Positions 38,701 to 46,405 of a stretch of 64,000 nt of DNA are shown here, piece after piece. Within the stretch, counting starts at the first letter, position 1. Each line of letters begins with the position of its first letter. The DNA is from Ottowia thiooxydans DSM 14619. GTDB taxonomy: Bacteria > Pseudomonadota > Gammaproteobacteria > Burkholderiales > Burkholderiaceae_C. The notes beneath the pieces were generated by a model, which was not told the origin of the DNA, searched no databases, and worked only from the letters and a program-made list of their open reading frames with translations. The position numbers were made by a program, and so were the translations under genes. The stretch lies in contig NZ_AUGX01000008.1 in NCBI RefSeq assembly GCF_000422885.1, forward strand, positions 372,001 through 436,000, in the 5' to 3' direction.

Positions 38701-38825
38701 TTGGCCGCAGGTGCCAGCACCGCGAGCAACAACCCTATGACCGCTAGAAGGCGCAGCCCGCGATTCCACCAAACAGCGCCCAAAGAACAGATGTTTTTAA
38801 ACGATGTTTGCTTCATAACGATCAA
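35715..38825 (-). CDS. Large exported repeat protein with choice-of-anchor U and IPTL-CTERM-like tail
   Basis: This 1036-residue protein has a signal peptide (LLLAVLAPAANAQ), then 14 repeats of about 51 residues (roughly 65-762), each with FGPDGKPYVAY, KASVMRLNS and TAWEAVG. The N-terminal WERLG supplies the strand missing from the last repeat, as in closed beta-propellers; 14 blades could form two seven-bladed propellers. An Ig-like region and a choice-of-anchor U domain (LPNGVFSFRATGC, then SSWFNPGV) follow. The C-terminus is an IPTL-CTERM-like sorting signal: VPTLHQWM, a hydrophobic helix and RRTA. It is probably displayed on the surface. The role of the repeats is unknown. Confidence 0.85.
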   Translation of the reverse strand: MIVMKQTSFKNICSLGAVWWNRGLRLLAVIGLLLAVLAPAANAQATGPWERLGALPPLIVGAAAYTSLAFSPDGRPYVAYQDGANDGKASVMRLNSAGTAWEAVGAAGFSDGWVSHTSLSFGPDGKPYVAYRDNANGDKASVMRLNSAGTAWEAVGAAGFSAAGTYDTSLSFGPDGQPYVAYWAVANGSKASVMRLNSAGTAWEAVGGLEFSAGAANYTSLSFGPDGKPYVAYRDGANGDKASVMRLNSLGTAWEAVGGAGFSAGAANYTSLSFGPDGKPYVAYRDGANGNKASVMRLNSLGTAWEAVGASGFSAGEAYFTSLAFGTGGQPYVAYQDIANGEKASVMRLNSAGTAWEAVGGAGFSAGGALYTSLAFGPDGKPYVAYLDKANGDKASVMLFNSLGTAWEAVGAAGFSMGVVQFTSLAFGPEGKPYVAYRDGTNGDKASVMRLNSAGTAWEAVGATGFSAGEAHYPKLAFGPDGKPYVAYSDGAHGHRVSVMRLNSLGTAWEAVGGAGFSAGAAEDYIALAFGPDGKPYVAYSDGANGGRASVMRLNSLGTAWELVGSAGFSAGLVYFPSLAFGPDGKPYVAYRDIVNGDKASVMRLNSAGSAWEVVGAVGFSADWAQYISLAFGPGPDGKPYVAYQEPNNSYKASVMRLNSLGTAWEAVGAAGFSAGAASFISLAFGPDSKPYVAYLDAANSLKASVMRLNSAGTGWEVVGVAGFTEGIAQFTSLAFGPDGKPYVAYQDFENGRIAAVMRWTVTTLAAQSISFPAQTVASRALVAGSTFEIDPVAVASSGLPVSYESTTPAVCTASGTTITMTGSGACTVLARQSGGGAWQPAPDASQSISLSANTSWSGTMPGVPGNVQVAITGGSVSCTIDPAQTGFGAATGQMLTGLQAQYPGATLPNGVFSFRATGCAGDTLTVTITYPEAVAAQNLLLKWGPAASGQASSWFNPGVLVSAGRTVVSFTVTDDGAGDSETTQPGVIADPFAVVQLAAPSVLTPTPVPTLHQWMLLLMAAAAALMGARVLRRTA
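36540..38630 (-). repeat. Tandem 153-bp coding repeats
   Basis: Thirteen full and one partial unit of about 153 bases lie inside the repeat-protein gene. Units share long near-identical stretches around the codons for PDGKPYVAY and SVMRLNS, and vary at the blade turns. One unit has an extra codon pair (GPGPDG). High identity makes copy-number change by recombination likely. Confidence 0.9.
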
Positions 38826-39047
38826 GGTACATGAGATGCTGTGGGTTCCGCAATAAGCTGTTGGTAGTACTGAGATCGGAAAATATCGGACAAGAGGGCT
38901 AAACGGTCAGCGGGATCAGGCTGCTGGGCTAGCCGGTGCACACATCCACCGCCCCGCAGGCATGAGTATCTACACAGCACGCTCCCCGTCATCCCCCAGA
39001 TGAAGGACCGCTGTAGGGATTGATGCAAAATGCGATGAACATCTGAT

Positions 39048-40550
39048 ATGACTGAAACTGAATCTGCCGTCTCGCCTTCTGCGCCCTCGAAGCAGGAGCT
39101 TCAAGCACTCGTCATTCCTGCGCTGAAAGCGGTTCTGCCTGCTCATGCGCTGCTCTGGACTGTGGAGCAAACCACGCCTTATGAATGCGATGGTCTCACT
39201 GCTTATCGCCAGCGGCCTCTTGCGGTCGCTTTGCCAGAGACCTATGAGCAGATTCAGCTGGTGCTGAAGGCCTGCCATGCGCTGGGCGTGCCGGTGGTGG
39301 CGCGTGGCGCGGGAACGGGGCTTTCGGGTGGCGCCATGCCGCACGCGGGTGGTGTCACGCTTTCATTGGCGAAATTCAACAAGATTCTCAAGATCGATCC
39401 GCTCGCGCGCACGGCCCTTGTGCAATGCGGTGTGCGGAATCTGGCGATCAGCGATGCGGTCGCCGAGCATGGCCTGTACTACGCCCCCGATCCCAGCAGC
39501 CAGATTGCCTGCACCATTGGCGGCAATGTGGCGGAAAACTCCGGTGGCGTGCATTGCCTGAAGTACGGCCTTACTTTACACAATGTGCTGAAGGTGAAGG
39601 GCTTTACCGTAGAAGGTGAGCCGGTAGAGTTCGGTGGGCAGGCGCTGGATGCGCCGGGCTATGACCTGCTGGCTGTTGCAGTAGGTAGCGAAGGCATGCT
39701 GGCCATCACGACAGAGGTCACCGTCAAGCTCACTCCCAAGCCGCGAAAGGCCGTGTGCATCATGGCAAGCTTCGCGGATGTGCGGCATGCTGGGGAAGCG
39801 GTGGCTGCCATCATCGCCAGCGGCATCATCCCTGCAGGGTTGGAGATGATGGACAAGCCCATGACCGCCGCCGTAGAAGATTTTGTGCACGCAGGCTACG
39901 ATCTTGATGCCGCTGCCATCTTGCTGTGTGAAAGTGACGGTACCTCGCTTGAAGTGGCGGAAGAAGTGGCCCGCATGGAACAGGTGCTGCGCGAGAACGG
40001 CGCCACGCGCCTTTCCGTGTGCGCCGATGAAGCTGAACGCCTTCGGTTCTGGAGTGGCCGCAAGAATGCCTTTCCCGCCTCAGGGCGCATCAGCCCTGAT
40101 TACATGTGCATGGACTCCACCATTCCGCGCAAGCGCCTGGCCGACATCCTGCTGGCGATTCAGGAAATGGAAAAGAAATACAGCCTGCGTTGCTGCAATG
40201 TTTTCCACGCAGGCGACGGAAATCTGCACCCGCTGATCTTGTTCGATGCCAACGATCCGGATCAATTGCACCGCGCAGAATTGTTTGGCGCAGACATTCT
40301 GGAAACCAGCGTCGCAATGGGCGGCACGGTCACCGGCGAGCACGGCGTGGGCGTGGAAAAACTCAATTCGATGTGTGTGCAGTTCTCTGCTGAAGAGAAT
40401 GAGCAGATGCTGGGCGTCAAACGCGCGTTCGACCCGCTAGGCCTGCTCAACCCCGGCAAGGTCATCCCGACGCTGCAGCGCTGCGCCGAATATGGCCGCA
40501 TGGTGATTCGCGGCGGAGCGCTGCCGCACCCCGAGCTGGAGCGATTCTAG
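39048..40550 (+). CDS. glcD: Glycolate oxidase subunit GlcD-type FAD-linked oxidase
   Basis: This 500-residue flavoprotein oxidises a 2-hydroxy acid such as glycolate or D-lactate. The FAD-binding PP-loop region reads PVVARGAGTGLSGGAMP near 85-101, with GGNVAENSGGVHCLKYG further on. The C-terminal domain has the HAGDGNLHPLILFD metal motif and GEHGVGVEK. In E. coli GlcD works with GlcE and GlcF; neither is next to it here, as DUF805 lies downstream on the other strand. The subunits could be elsewhere, or this may act alone as a D-2-hydroxyacid dehydrogenase. Confidence 0.92.
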   Translation: MTETESAVSPSAPSKQELQALVIPALKAVLPAHALLWTVEQTTPYECDGLTAYRQRPLAVALPETYEQIQLVLKACHALGVPVVARGAGTGLSGGAMPHAGGVTLSLAKFNKILKIDPLARTALVQCGVRNLAISDAVAEHGLYYAPDPSSQIACTIGGNVAENSGGVHCLKYGLTLHNVLKVKGFTVEGEPVEFGGQALDAPGYDLLAVAVGSEGMLAITTEVTVKLTPKPRKAVCIMASFADVRHAGEAVAAIIASGIIPAGLEMMDKPMTAAVEDFVHAGYDLDAAAILLCESDGTSLEVAEEVARMEQVLRENGATRLSVCADEAERLRFWSGRKNAFPASGRISPDYMCMDSTIPRKRLADILLAIQEMEKKYSLRCCNVFHAGDGNLHPLILFDANDPDQLHRAELFGADILETSVAMGGTVTGEHGVGVEKLNSMCVQFSAEENEQMLGVKRAFDPLGLLNPGKVIPTLQRCAEYGRMVIRGGALPHPELERF

Positions 40551-40663
40551 GCATCGTTCTCTCGACGGCCCCCTCGAAGCTAGCTCGCAAATCAAACGGG
40601 TTTCGGTCGCAACCCCGCCAGCAGTGGGTCTTGACTACAACACGCGGGGCCGCATCTGCCGCG

Positions 40664-40996
40664 TCAGGCTGAAGGCGGTTCGCCGTATTCGTTGGCCTGA
40701 GCCTGAGTGGGCTGCACCATGAAGTAGATCAGTACGAAGTTAACCAGCGGAATAATTCCGAGCAGGATCAGCCAACCCGTCTTGCCGGTGTCATGCAAGC
40801 GGCGCACGCCTGCCGAGAGCAGGGGAATCAGAAAGGCCAGCGCCACCAGGACATAGACGTATTCGTGGATAAGGCTCGCCACGACCGCCACGATGACGTA
40901 CACCAGCGCGAACCACCAATATTCGGACCGGCTCGCGCGGCCGGTGAAATCGGCAAACTTGGCGAAACAGGTCTTGAAGGCCGTCATGAAATCCAT
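40664..40996 (-). CDS. DUF805 family inner-membrane protein
   Basis: This 110-residue protein has three to four hydrophobic helices and the DUF805 pattern: FTGRASRSEYWWFALV near residue 16, RRLHDTGKTGWLILLGIIPL, and a final hydrophobic segment. It resembles YhaH and YhaI of E. coli, whose function is unknown. The start at 40996 has GAGGAG seven bases upstream. The frame continues to 41629, but that extension overlaps the opposite gene at 41216-41599 and is rejected. Confidence 0.88.
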   Translation of the reverse strand: MDFMTAFKTCFAKFADFTGRASRSEYWWFALVYVIVAVVASLIHEYVYVLVALAFLIPLLSAGVRRLHDTGKTGWLILLGIIPLVNFVLIYFMVQPTQAQANEYGEPPSA

Positions 40997-41215
40997 ATTG
41001 AACTCCTCGTGCAGATGTTGGTTCTCAGCAAACTCCCCCGGATAATCATAGAGGTAATCGGCATACCGCGTCCTGCAAAGTACGGCTCTGGAGGCTACAG
41101 AGCTTGAAATCACGCCGATATCCTCCACCGCGCCAACATGACGCAAGGCTTGGACTAAGCAAACAACTGACCACCAAGTACACTTGAGGGTTACCTCAGC
41201 CTCTGGACACATACC

Positions 41216-41599
41216 ATGAACCGCTGGACGAAGTTCACCCAACTTTTCTCCTCTCTGCGCGTGCTCGCGCTCGCCGGCCTGATGTTTGGCCCTGCTGCTC
41301 AAGCGCAAATTCGCAATTTTCCTGACACCGTGCTGCGCGGCGAGATCGCCTTTGTCGCGCCACCTCAGATACTGCTGAACGGCCAAAGCGAATTTCTCGC
41401 GCCCGGCGTGCGGGTACGCACTCCACAGAACATGTTGGCCTTGACAGGCACCCTGGTAGGCCAGAATTTCCTGGTTAACTACCTGCGCGATCCTGCGGGC
41501 CTGATCCGCGAGATATGGATCTTGACGCCCGAAGAGGCCAACACTGGCCTCAATGGCAAGCCGCTCCCAATGGGCGAGCCGTTCTTCCTGGGCGGTTAG
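41216..41599 (+). CDS. Conserved exported hypothetical protein
   Basis: This 127-residue protein has a signal peptide (LALAGLMFGPAAQAQ, cleavage near residue 31) and a mature part of about 96 residues. That part contains RNFPDTVLRGEIAFVAPPQI, then LAPGVRVRTPQNML and LVNYLRDPAGLIREIWILTP. I recognise no catalytic motif; the RVRTPQN stretch suggests a small beta domain. It sits just upstream of miaB, separated by a short hairpin (41599-41620). Function unknown. Confidence 0.75.
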   Translation: MNRWTKFTQLFSSLRVLALAGLMFGPAAQAQIRNFPDTVLRGEIAFVAPPQILLNGQSEFLAPGVRVRTPQNMLALTGTLVGQNFLVNYLRDPAGLIREIWILTPEEANTGLNGKPLPMGEPFFLGG

Positions 41600-41708
41600 A
41601 ACTTGTTTCTGAACAGGTTCTAAGAACACCCCGGCTGCCTACCTCAAGAGCGGCCAAATGATCCTGCGGGCGCACGGCCTGCACCCCTTTTTGATTCCGG
41701 AGCTCCCC

Positions 41709-43052
41709 ATGTCGCGCAAAGTCTTCATCAAAACGTTTGGCTGCCAAATGAACGAGTACGACTCGGACAAAATGGCCGATGTCATGGCGGCTGCGCAAGG
41801 TTACGAGCCCACACAGGATGTTGAAGAGGCAGACCTGATTCTGTTCAATACCTGTTCGGTTCGTGAGAAAGCCCAGGAAAAGGTGTTCAGCGATCTGGGG
41901 CGCATCAAGCATCTGAAGAAAAAGGGCGTGCTGATTGGTGTGGGAGGCTGCGTGGCGAGTCAGGAAGGGGCTGAAATCATCAAGCGGGCGCCCTATGTGG
42001 ACGTGGTGTTTGGCCCGCAAACCTTGCACAGGCTGCCGGAACTGCTGGCCGAGCGCCACCGCCTGGATTCCCCGCAAGTGGACATCCGCTTTCCTGAGAT
42101 CGAAAAATTCGACCACTTGCCTCCGGCGCGAGTCGATGGCGCCACCGCCTTCGTTTCGATCATGGAAGGCTGCTCCAAATATTGCAGCTATTGCGTGGTG
42201 CCCTATACGCGCGGCGAGGAATTCAGCCGTCCGTTCGAAGATGTGCTGGTTGAAATCGCCGGCCTGGCCGATCAGGGCGTGAAGGAAGTGAACCTGCTGG
42301 GCCAAAATGTGAACGCCTACCGCGGCAAGATGGGCGACACGGCAGACATTGCTGATTTCGCGCTATTGCTCGAATACGTGGCCGAAATTCCCGGCATCGA
42401 GCGCATTCGCTACACCACGAGCCACCCGAACGAATTCACACCGCGCCTGATTGAAGCGTACGACCGCGTACCCCAGTTGGTAAGCCACCTGCACTTGCCG
42501 GTGCAACACGGCAGCGACCGCATCCTGATGGCCATGAAGCGCGGTTATACCGCCATGGAGTACAAGAGCATCATCCGGAAACTGAAGGCTGTGCGCCCGG
42601 GTATTTCGCTCAGCAGTGACTTCATTGTGGGGTTTCCGGGTGAGACGGAAGATGATTTTTCAAAGCTGATGAAGTTGATTGATGACGTTGGCTTCGACGC
42701 CAGCTTCAGCTTCATCTTCAGCCCCCGGCCAGGCACCCCCGCAGCCAACCTGGCCGACGATACTCCGCACGAAGTGAAGCTTAAAAGACTGCAACATTTG
42801 CAGGCGACGGTGGAGCAGAACGTCAGGGCCATCAGCGCCAGCCTTGTGGGCGCCCGCCAGCGCATTCTGGTCGAAGGGCCTGCGCGCAAGAATCCGGAAG
42901 AATTAGTAGGCCGCACGGAGTGCAACCGCATTGTCAGTTTCGAGGGTGGACCTGACGCTAAGCAGCTCGTGGGTCAGTTGATCGATGTCGAGATTACCCA
43001 AGCGCTTTCGCATGCGCTTCGCGGCGCGCTGCCTGTACATGAGACTGTCTAA
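41709..43052 (+). CDS. miaB: tRNA-2-methylthio-N6-dimethylallyladenosine synthase
   Basis: This 447-residue radical-SAM enzyme adds a methylthio group to i6A37 in tRNAs. The N-terminal cluster ligands are in [23 protein letters not shown] and GGCVASQEG. The radical-SAM cysteines are in [15 protein letters not shown], and a C-terminal TRAM domain ends at [10 protein letters not shown]. The start at 41709 ([11 protein letters not shown]) gives the standard protein; the frame is open 51 bases further upstream without support. A hairpin with a T-run follows (43137-43204). Confidence 0.96.
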   Translation: MSRKVFIKTFGCQMNEYDSDKMADVMAAAQGYEPTQDVEEADLILFNTCSVREKAQEKVFSDLGRIKHLKKKGVLIGVGGCVASQEGAEIIKRAPYVDVVFGPQTLHRLPELLAERHRLDSPQVDIRFPEIEKFDHLPPARVDGATAFVSIMEGCSKYCSYCVVPYTRGEEFSRPFEDVLVEIAGLADQGVKEVNLLGQNVNAYRGKMGDTADIADFALLLEYVAEIPGIERIRYTTSHPNEFTPRLIEAYDRVPQLVSHLHLPVQHGSDRILMAMKRGYTAMEYKSIIRKLKAVRPGISLSSDFIVGFPGETEDDFSKLMKLIDDVGFDASFSFIFSPRPGTPAANLADDTPHEVKLKRLQHLQATVEQNVRAISASLVGARQRILVEGPARKNPEELVGRTECNRIVSFEGGPDAKQLVGQLIDVEITQALSHALRGALPVHETV

Positions 43053-43136
43053 GGCCGTGTCCTAGGAAATCGGGTCGCCATTTTCCGCGCTCTCGATATG
43101 CAAATACAAACTAGACACTAACTGCCAAAAATATAA

Positions 43137-43204
43137 ACCGTTCACGCTGAGGTCGAAACGCTGCGCAAGGTTTCGACAAGCTCAACCCGAACGGTATTTT
43201 TTTT
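43137..43204 (+). terminator. Palindromic repeat with T-run after miaB
   Basis: ACCGTTC pairs with GAACGGT and TCGAAAC with GTTTCGA around a GCTGCGCAAG loop; eight Ts follow. It is a dispersed type of intergenic palindrome seen in many proteobacteria, here acting as a likely terminator. The rest of the 43053-43314 spacer is featureless. Confidence 0.8.
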
Positions 43205-43314
43205 CCGCGCCACTCACTGCTTGACCGAAACCATAGAACCTGGCCCGAACGGGGTTTATCCATTAAACGCAACTCGGTATAAGCCCTTCAGCGATCACAC
43301 GGCTTAGCGCGCGC

Positions 43315-43869
43315 TCAACCGCCGCTTCCCGCTTGAGCGAAAACACTTCGCGCGCCTAGATACCGGGTAGCGAAGTAGCGGCTGGAAAGGCTGTCCTTGC
43401 GGACGGTGCCGCCGCTGGAGGGCGCGTGCACAAACTGCCCATTACCCACATAAATGCCCATGTGAGAAAAGGGCTGGCCGCTGGTATTGAAGAACACCAG
43501 GTCTCCGCGCTGCATATTGGCTTCCGGTACCGGGGCACTGGCCGCCGCCCATTGGGCCGTGCTGCGAGGTAAGCGCGGGCTCCCGGCATCATTGAAAACG
43601 TACTGCACCAGTCCGCTGCAATCAAACCCGCCTTCAGGTGTATTACCGCCATACCGGTACGGCGTGTTCACCACCAGCATGGCGCGCGCTACGGCCGCTT
43701 CGCGCACCGAGGTATCCAGCGCCAAAGCGGAAGACGGCCTGGCCGTAGGAGGCGTTGATACCGAGGTCCGTGTTCGCTGAACCGGAGTGCTGCAGCCCGC
43801 CAAAAATGCGGTGGTGACGGCCAAGAACAGAACGTGTCGGCGATCAGAGAGGGTCGGCAACGTTTTCAT
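43315..43869 (-). CDS. NlpC/P60 family peptidoglycan hydrolase lipoprotein
   Basis: This 184-residue lipoprotein has signal AVTTAFLAGC and a C40 peptidase domain from about 60 on. The catalytic Cys is in GGFDCSGLVQYVF, the His in SHMGIYVGNG, and the polar third residue in FVHAPSSGG. It should cut peptide stems of peptidoglycan from the outer membrane's inner face, like Spr/MepS. The start at 43869 (MKTLPTL) or 43878 (MLAMKTL) cannot be decided; neither has a strong ribosome site. Confidence 0.9.
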   Translation of the reverse strand: MKTLPTLSDRRHVLFLAVTTAFLAGCSTPVQRTRTSVSTPPTARPSSALALDTSVREAAVARAMLVVNTPYRYGGNTPEGGFDCSGLVQYVFNDAGSPRLPRSTAQWAAASAPVPEANMQRGDLVFFNTSGQPFSHMGIYVGNGQFVHAPSSGGTVRKDSLSSRYFATRYLGARSVFAQAGSGG

Positions 43870-43924
43870 AGCTAGCATTTTAGTAGCAAAAACTCATTAA
43901 AACGCGACCTCAACGAATCGATCG

Positions 43925-45031
43925 TCAGTCGATAATCTCCTTGATCTCTCCTTGCTTCAACAGCCAAACCCGCTCCACGGGCAGACGATGGCGATTGAGT
44001 GCTTGCAACAAATCCTTTGGCGGCTGATCAAAAGCTTCGTTCGAGATCTCGAACACCCCCCAATGAATGCCAAAAGCCTGCTTGGCCTCCAGTGCTTCAA
44101 GCAGATGCACGGCCTCTTCAGGATTGACGTGATGCCGACGCATGAAATCATTTGGCTCGTAGGCACCAATGGGCAAAGCCAGTAGATCTATCGGGCCACC
44201 CAGGCGGGCGCGCATGGCTCGATAGAGATCGGGGTTGTGCGCGGTATCTCCCGTGTGCACGAAGCGCCAAGGGGCCCTGCCGGGTGCTTGCCATTCCAGA
44301 GCCCAGCCACCCCATAGAGACTGATTGGTATCTGTGAGCGTGCGCTTACTCCAATGCTGCGCTGGCAGAAAGCGGATCACCAGAGGCCCTTCCACGCGGT
44401 GATCCCACCAATCGAGTTCTTCCACGTTTGAAATCCCGCGGGCATCAAACCAGGCCTTCAATCCCAAGGGCACCAGGAAGCGAGGCTTTTGCCCACTGGC
44501 CATCAAGCGGTCGATAGTGGCCGCATCGAGGTGGTCGTAATGATTGTGGGTGATCAGCACCAGATCAATGCGCGGCAAAGTCTCAGGCGCAATGGGCGCG
44601 GGCACCCGGCGCTGACTGGCCAGCCAGCTCAGCGGCCCGGCGAAATCGCTCAAGTGCGGATCGATCAGTACATTCTGGTTTCCCAGTTGCAGCAGCGTAC
44701 TGGCATGGCCCAGCCACACCAGGCGCGGCGTATGGTTCACCGATGGCGTGGCGAGGGCTGACGAATCCAGAGGAACGCGCCAGCGCGCTGCAAAGGCCTC
44801 ATAGCCACCTTCAGGCTCACGCGCAGGCGCGAAATCACCGCGAGAGCGCCGTTGAATGACCTCCCAAAAAGGCGTTTCGTAGTGCTCAACGCCGGGATTC
44901 ACGAAACCGTTGGGTCCTCGGTGCGGCTTTGATGGATCGTAGTACGGGCTTTGCGTGCTGCAGGCGGACAGGAACATGCTCGCCACACCCACAAAGAACA
45001 CGGCGCGCACCGCATGCCATACGGCCCTCAT
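43925..45031 (-). CDS. MBL-fold metallo-hydrolase lipoprotein (NAPE-PLD/UlaG-like)
   Basis: This 368-residue protein has a lipoprotein signal ending MFLSACS and a metallo-beta-lactamase fold. The zinc motif is LITHNHYDHLD near 185, with GHASTLLQLGNQNVLIDPH before it and FVHTGDTAHNPD and HWGVFEISNEAF after. This order matches the NAPE-hydrolysing phospholipase D and UlaG branch, so it may cut a phosphodiester in an envelope lipid. The neighbouring exported methyltransferase could act in the same layer. Substrate unknown. Confidence 0.86.
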   Translation of the reverse strand: MRAVWHAVRAVFFVGVASMFLSACSTQSPYYDPSKPHRGPNGFVNPGVEHYETPFWEVIQRRSRGDFAPAREPEGGYEAFAARWRVPLDSSALATPSVNHTPRLVWLGHASTLLQLGNQNVLIDPHLSDFAGPLSWLASQRRVPAPIAPETLPRIDLVLITHNHYDHLDAATIDRLMASGQKPRFLVPLGLKAWFDARGISNVEELDWWDHRVEGPLVIRFLPAQHWSKRTLTDTNQSLWGGWALEWQAPGRAPWRFVHTGDTAHNPDLYRAMRARLGGPIDLLALPIGAYEPNDFMRRHHVNPEEAVHLLEALEAKQAFGIHWGVFEISNEAFDQPPKDLLQALNRHRLPVERVWLLKQGEIKEIID

Positions 45032-45119
45032 GCCTCAGCCTTACGTACGGCAATTGAGTGATCAGGAGGTTCAGGCAAAGTCCAGCCCGGGCAAACGAGC
45101 GAGGGCTTGAGGCGCTTTC

Positions 45120-46070
45120 TCATTCCGCCACGTCGATCGCTGGCGCATCACCTTTGCGTTCAGCGGTAAAGCGCTGCCGGCGCTGACCATCGAACACTTC
45201 GCCCTCGATCTTGCCGCCGTTGACTCGGCCATTGAAGGTGCGCGGCACGCCATCGGTACCAGTGAACGCGAAACGCACCATATCGCCGATCACTCTCGCA
45301 TCACGCAGAGAAGTTTGAATTTCGCCCAGTTGCACACGCCCCTCAGGCACCTGGAAACGTTGCCGCGTGACCTCAAAAGGTACGTTCACGTTGCCAGCCC
45401 CTTGCGGATAGCTCAGTTGCCAGGTCCCACCGACATTGGCTGGCACGAGCCAGAGGTAGGCAGTCGAGCCACCTGACTGAGAGGTTTCGTCTGCGGTCCA
45501 ACCACCCATATCAAACGCATGTGTCACCAGGCGCGTGCCGGGCTTTAGCTTCATGAGCGTCGGGCGCAGCCTCAGGTTCAGCATGGGCAACAGGTACATG
45601 GTGATCACGTCGGCTTTCGAGAAGTCGGACTGGAAGATGTCTGCCTTTTCGAATGACGCGCGATCAGAAACGCCAGCGGTCCGGGCTCGCTGCTGCGCAA
45701 GAGCGACCATGTCCGGGTTGTACTCGATACCGAGGCCACGGGCTCCAAATTCTTTCGCGGCAGCGATCACGATTTTCCCGTCACCTGCTCCCAGGTCGAT
45801 GACATAGTCGCTGCTCTTCACACCACCCAATTGCAGCATCCGGGTAACCAGCGTGTCAGGCGTAGGCACCCAGACCACATCTTTTCCAGCCTGCCCTGAG
45901 TGCGGCTGGAACACCGGTGTTTCCTTCTGAGCCCGTGCAGGCCCTGCCCCCAGCAAACTGGCGGTTAAAGCGGCTCCTCCGATCGCCAGCATGCGGCGGC
46001 GTGATTGATCGGCAGGGGTCAACTCAGTTCTGGCGAACAAGGAGTTTGAGGATTCGGCGGGATGATTCAT
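45120..46070 (-). CDS. Second Tat-exported methyltransferase-like protein
   Basis: This 316-residue protein is a paralogue of the one at 5445-6401. Its signal has QSRRRMLAIGG near 22-32 and a hydrophobic stretch ending ARAQ. The methyltransferase core repeats almost the same words: PDTLVTRML, VIDLGAGDGK at 90-99, GIEYNPDM and FEKADIFQSDFSKAD. The C-terminal beta domain (GRVNGGKIEGEVFDGQRR) also aligns. Both copies keep motif I, so cofactor binding is expected in both. It is next to the metallo-hydrolase lipoprotein, with 88 bases between. Confidence 0.82.
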   Translation of the reverse strand: MNHPAESSNSLFARTELTPADQSRRRMLAIGGAALTASLLGAGPARAQKETPVFQPHSGQAGKDVVWVPTPDTLVTRMLQLGGVKSSDYVIDLGAGDGKIVIAAAKEFGARGLGIEYNPDMVALAQQRARTAGVSDRASFEKADIFQSDFSKADVITMYLLPMLNLRLRPTLMKLKPGTRLVTHAFDMGGWTADETSQSGGSTAYLWLVPANVGGTWQLSYPQGAGNVNVPFEVTRQRFQVPEGRVQLGEIQTSLRDARVIGDMVRFAFTGTDGVPRTFNGRVNGGKIEGEVFDGQRRQRFTAERKGDAPAIDVAE

Positions 46071-46405
46071 CTCGGTTCTTTCCTTTGCGAGCTACGTGAA
46101 TGGATTTGCATCGCGTTCGAATGCCTCGAACACTACAAAAAATCGACGAGTCGTCGCTGAGCACCTTTGGACGATGCCAGGCGACACCAACATATTACTT
46201 GCAGAGGGTGCTTGAGAACCGGTAAGGTGCCTTAACTCCCCTTTGCGCACGGGGAATGACACGCAACCGTCTTCGTCCGGCAGGAAGGCAACCGGGTCCC
46301 GCGATCACGCTTGGCAGCCTGTTCAAAGGCTCATCGCGACGTTGATGGATGCAGATGGTGAGGCGCCAAACCGCAGAGATTCAGCGCGCCTCAAAAACTA
46401 ACGAC
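46071..46405. other. Spacer between soxB and the exported methyltransferase
   Basis: About 335 bases without a gene. I see a small CGACGA-G-TCGTCG palindrome near 46145 and no T-run hairpin that would clearly end the sox operon. It marks the 3' border of the sulfur island. Confidence 0.5.

Noticed and set aside
41599-41620. Hairpin before miaB as a terminator
   Set aside because: GAAC-TTGTT and AACA-GGTTC pair imperfectly and no T-run follows, so it was not called.
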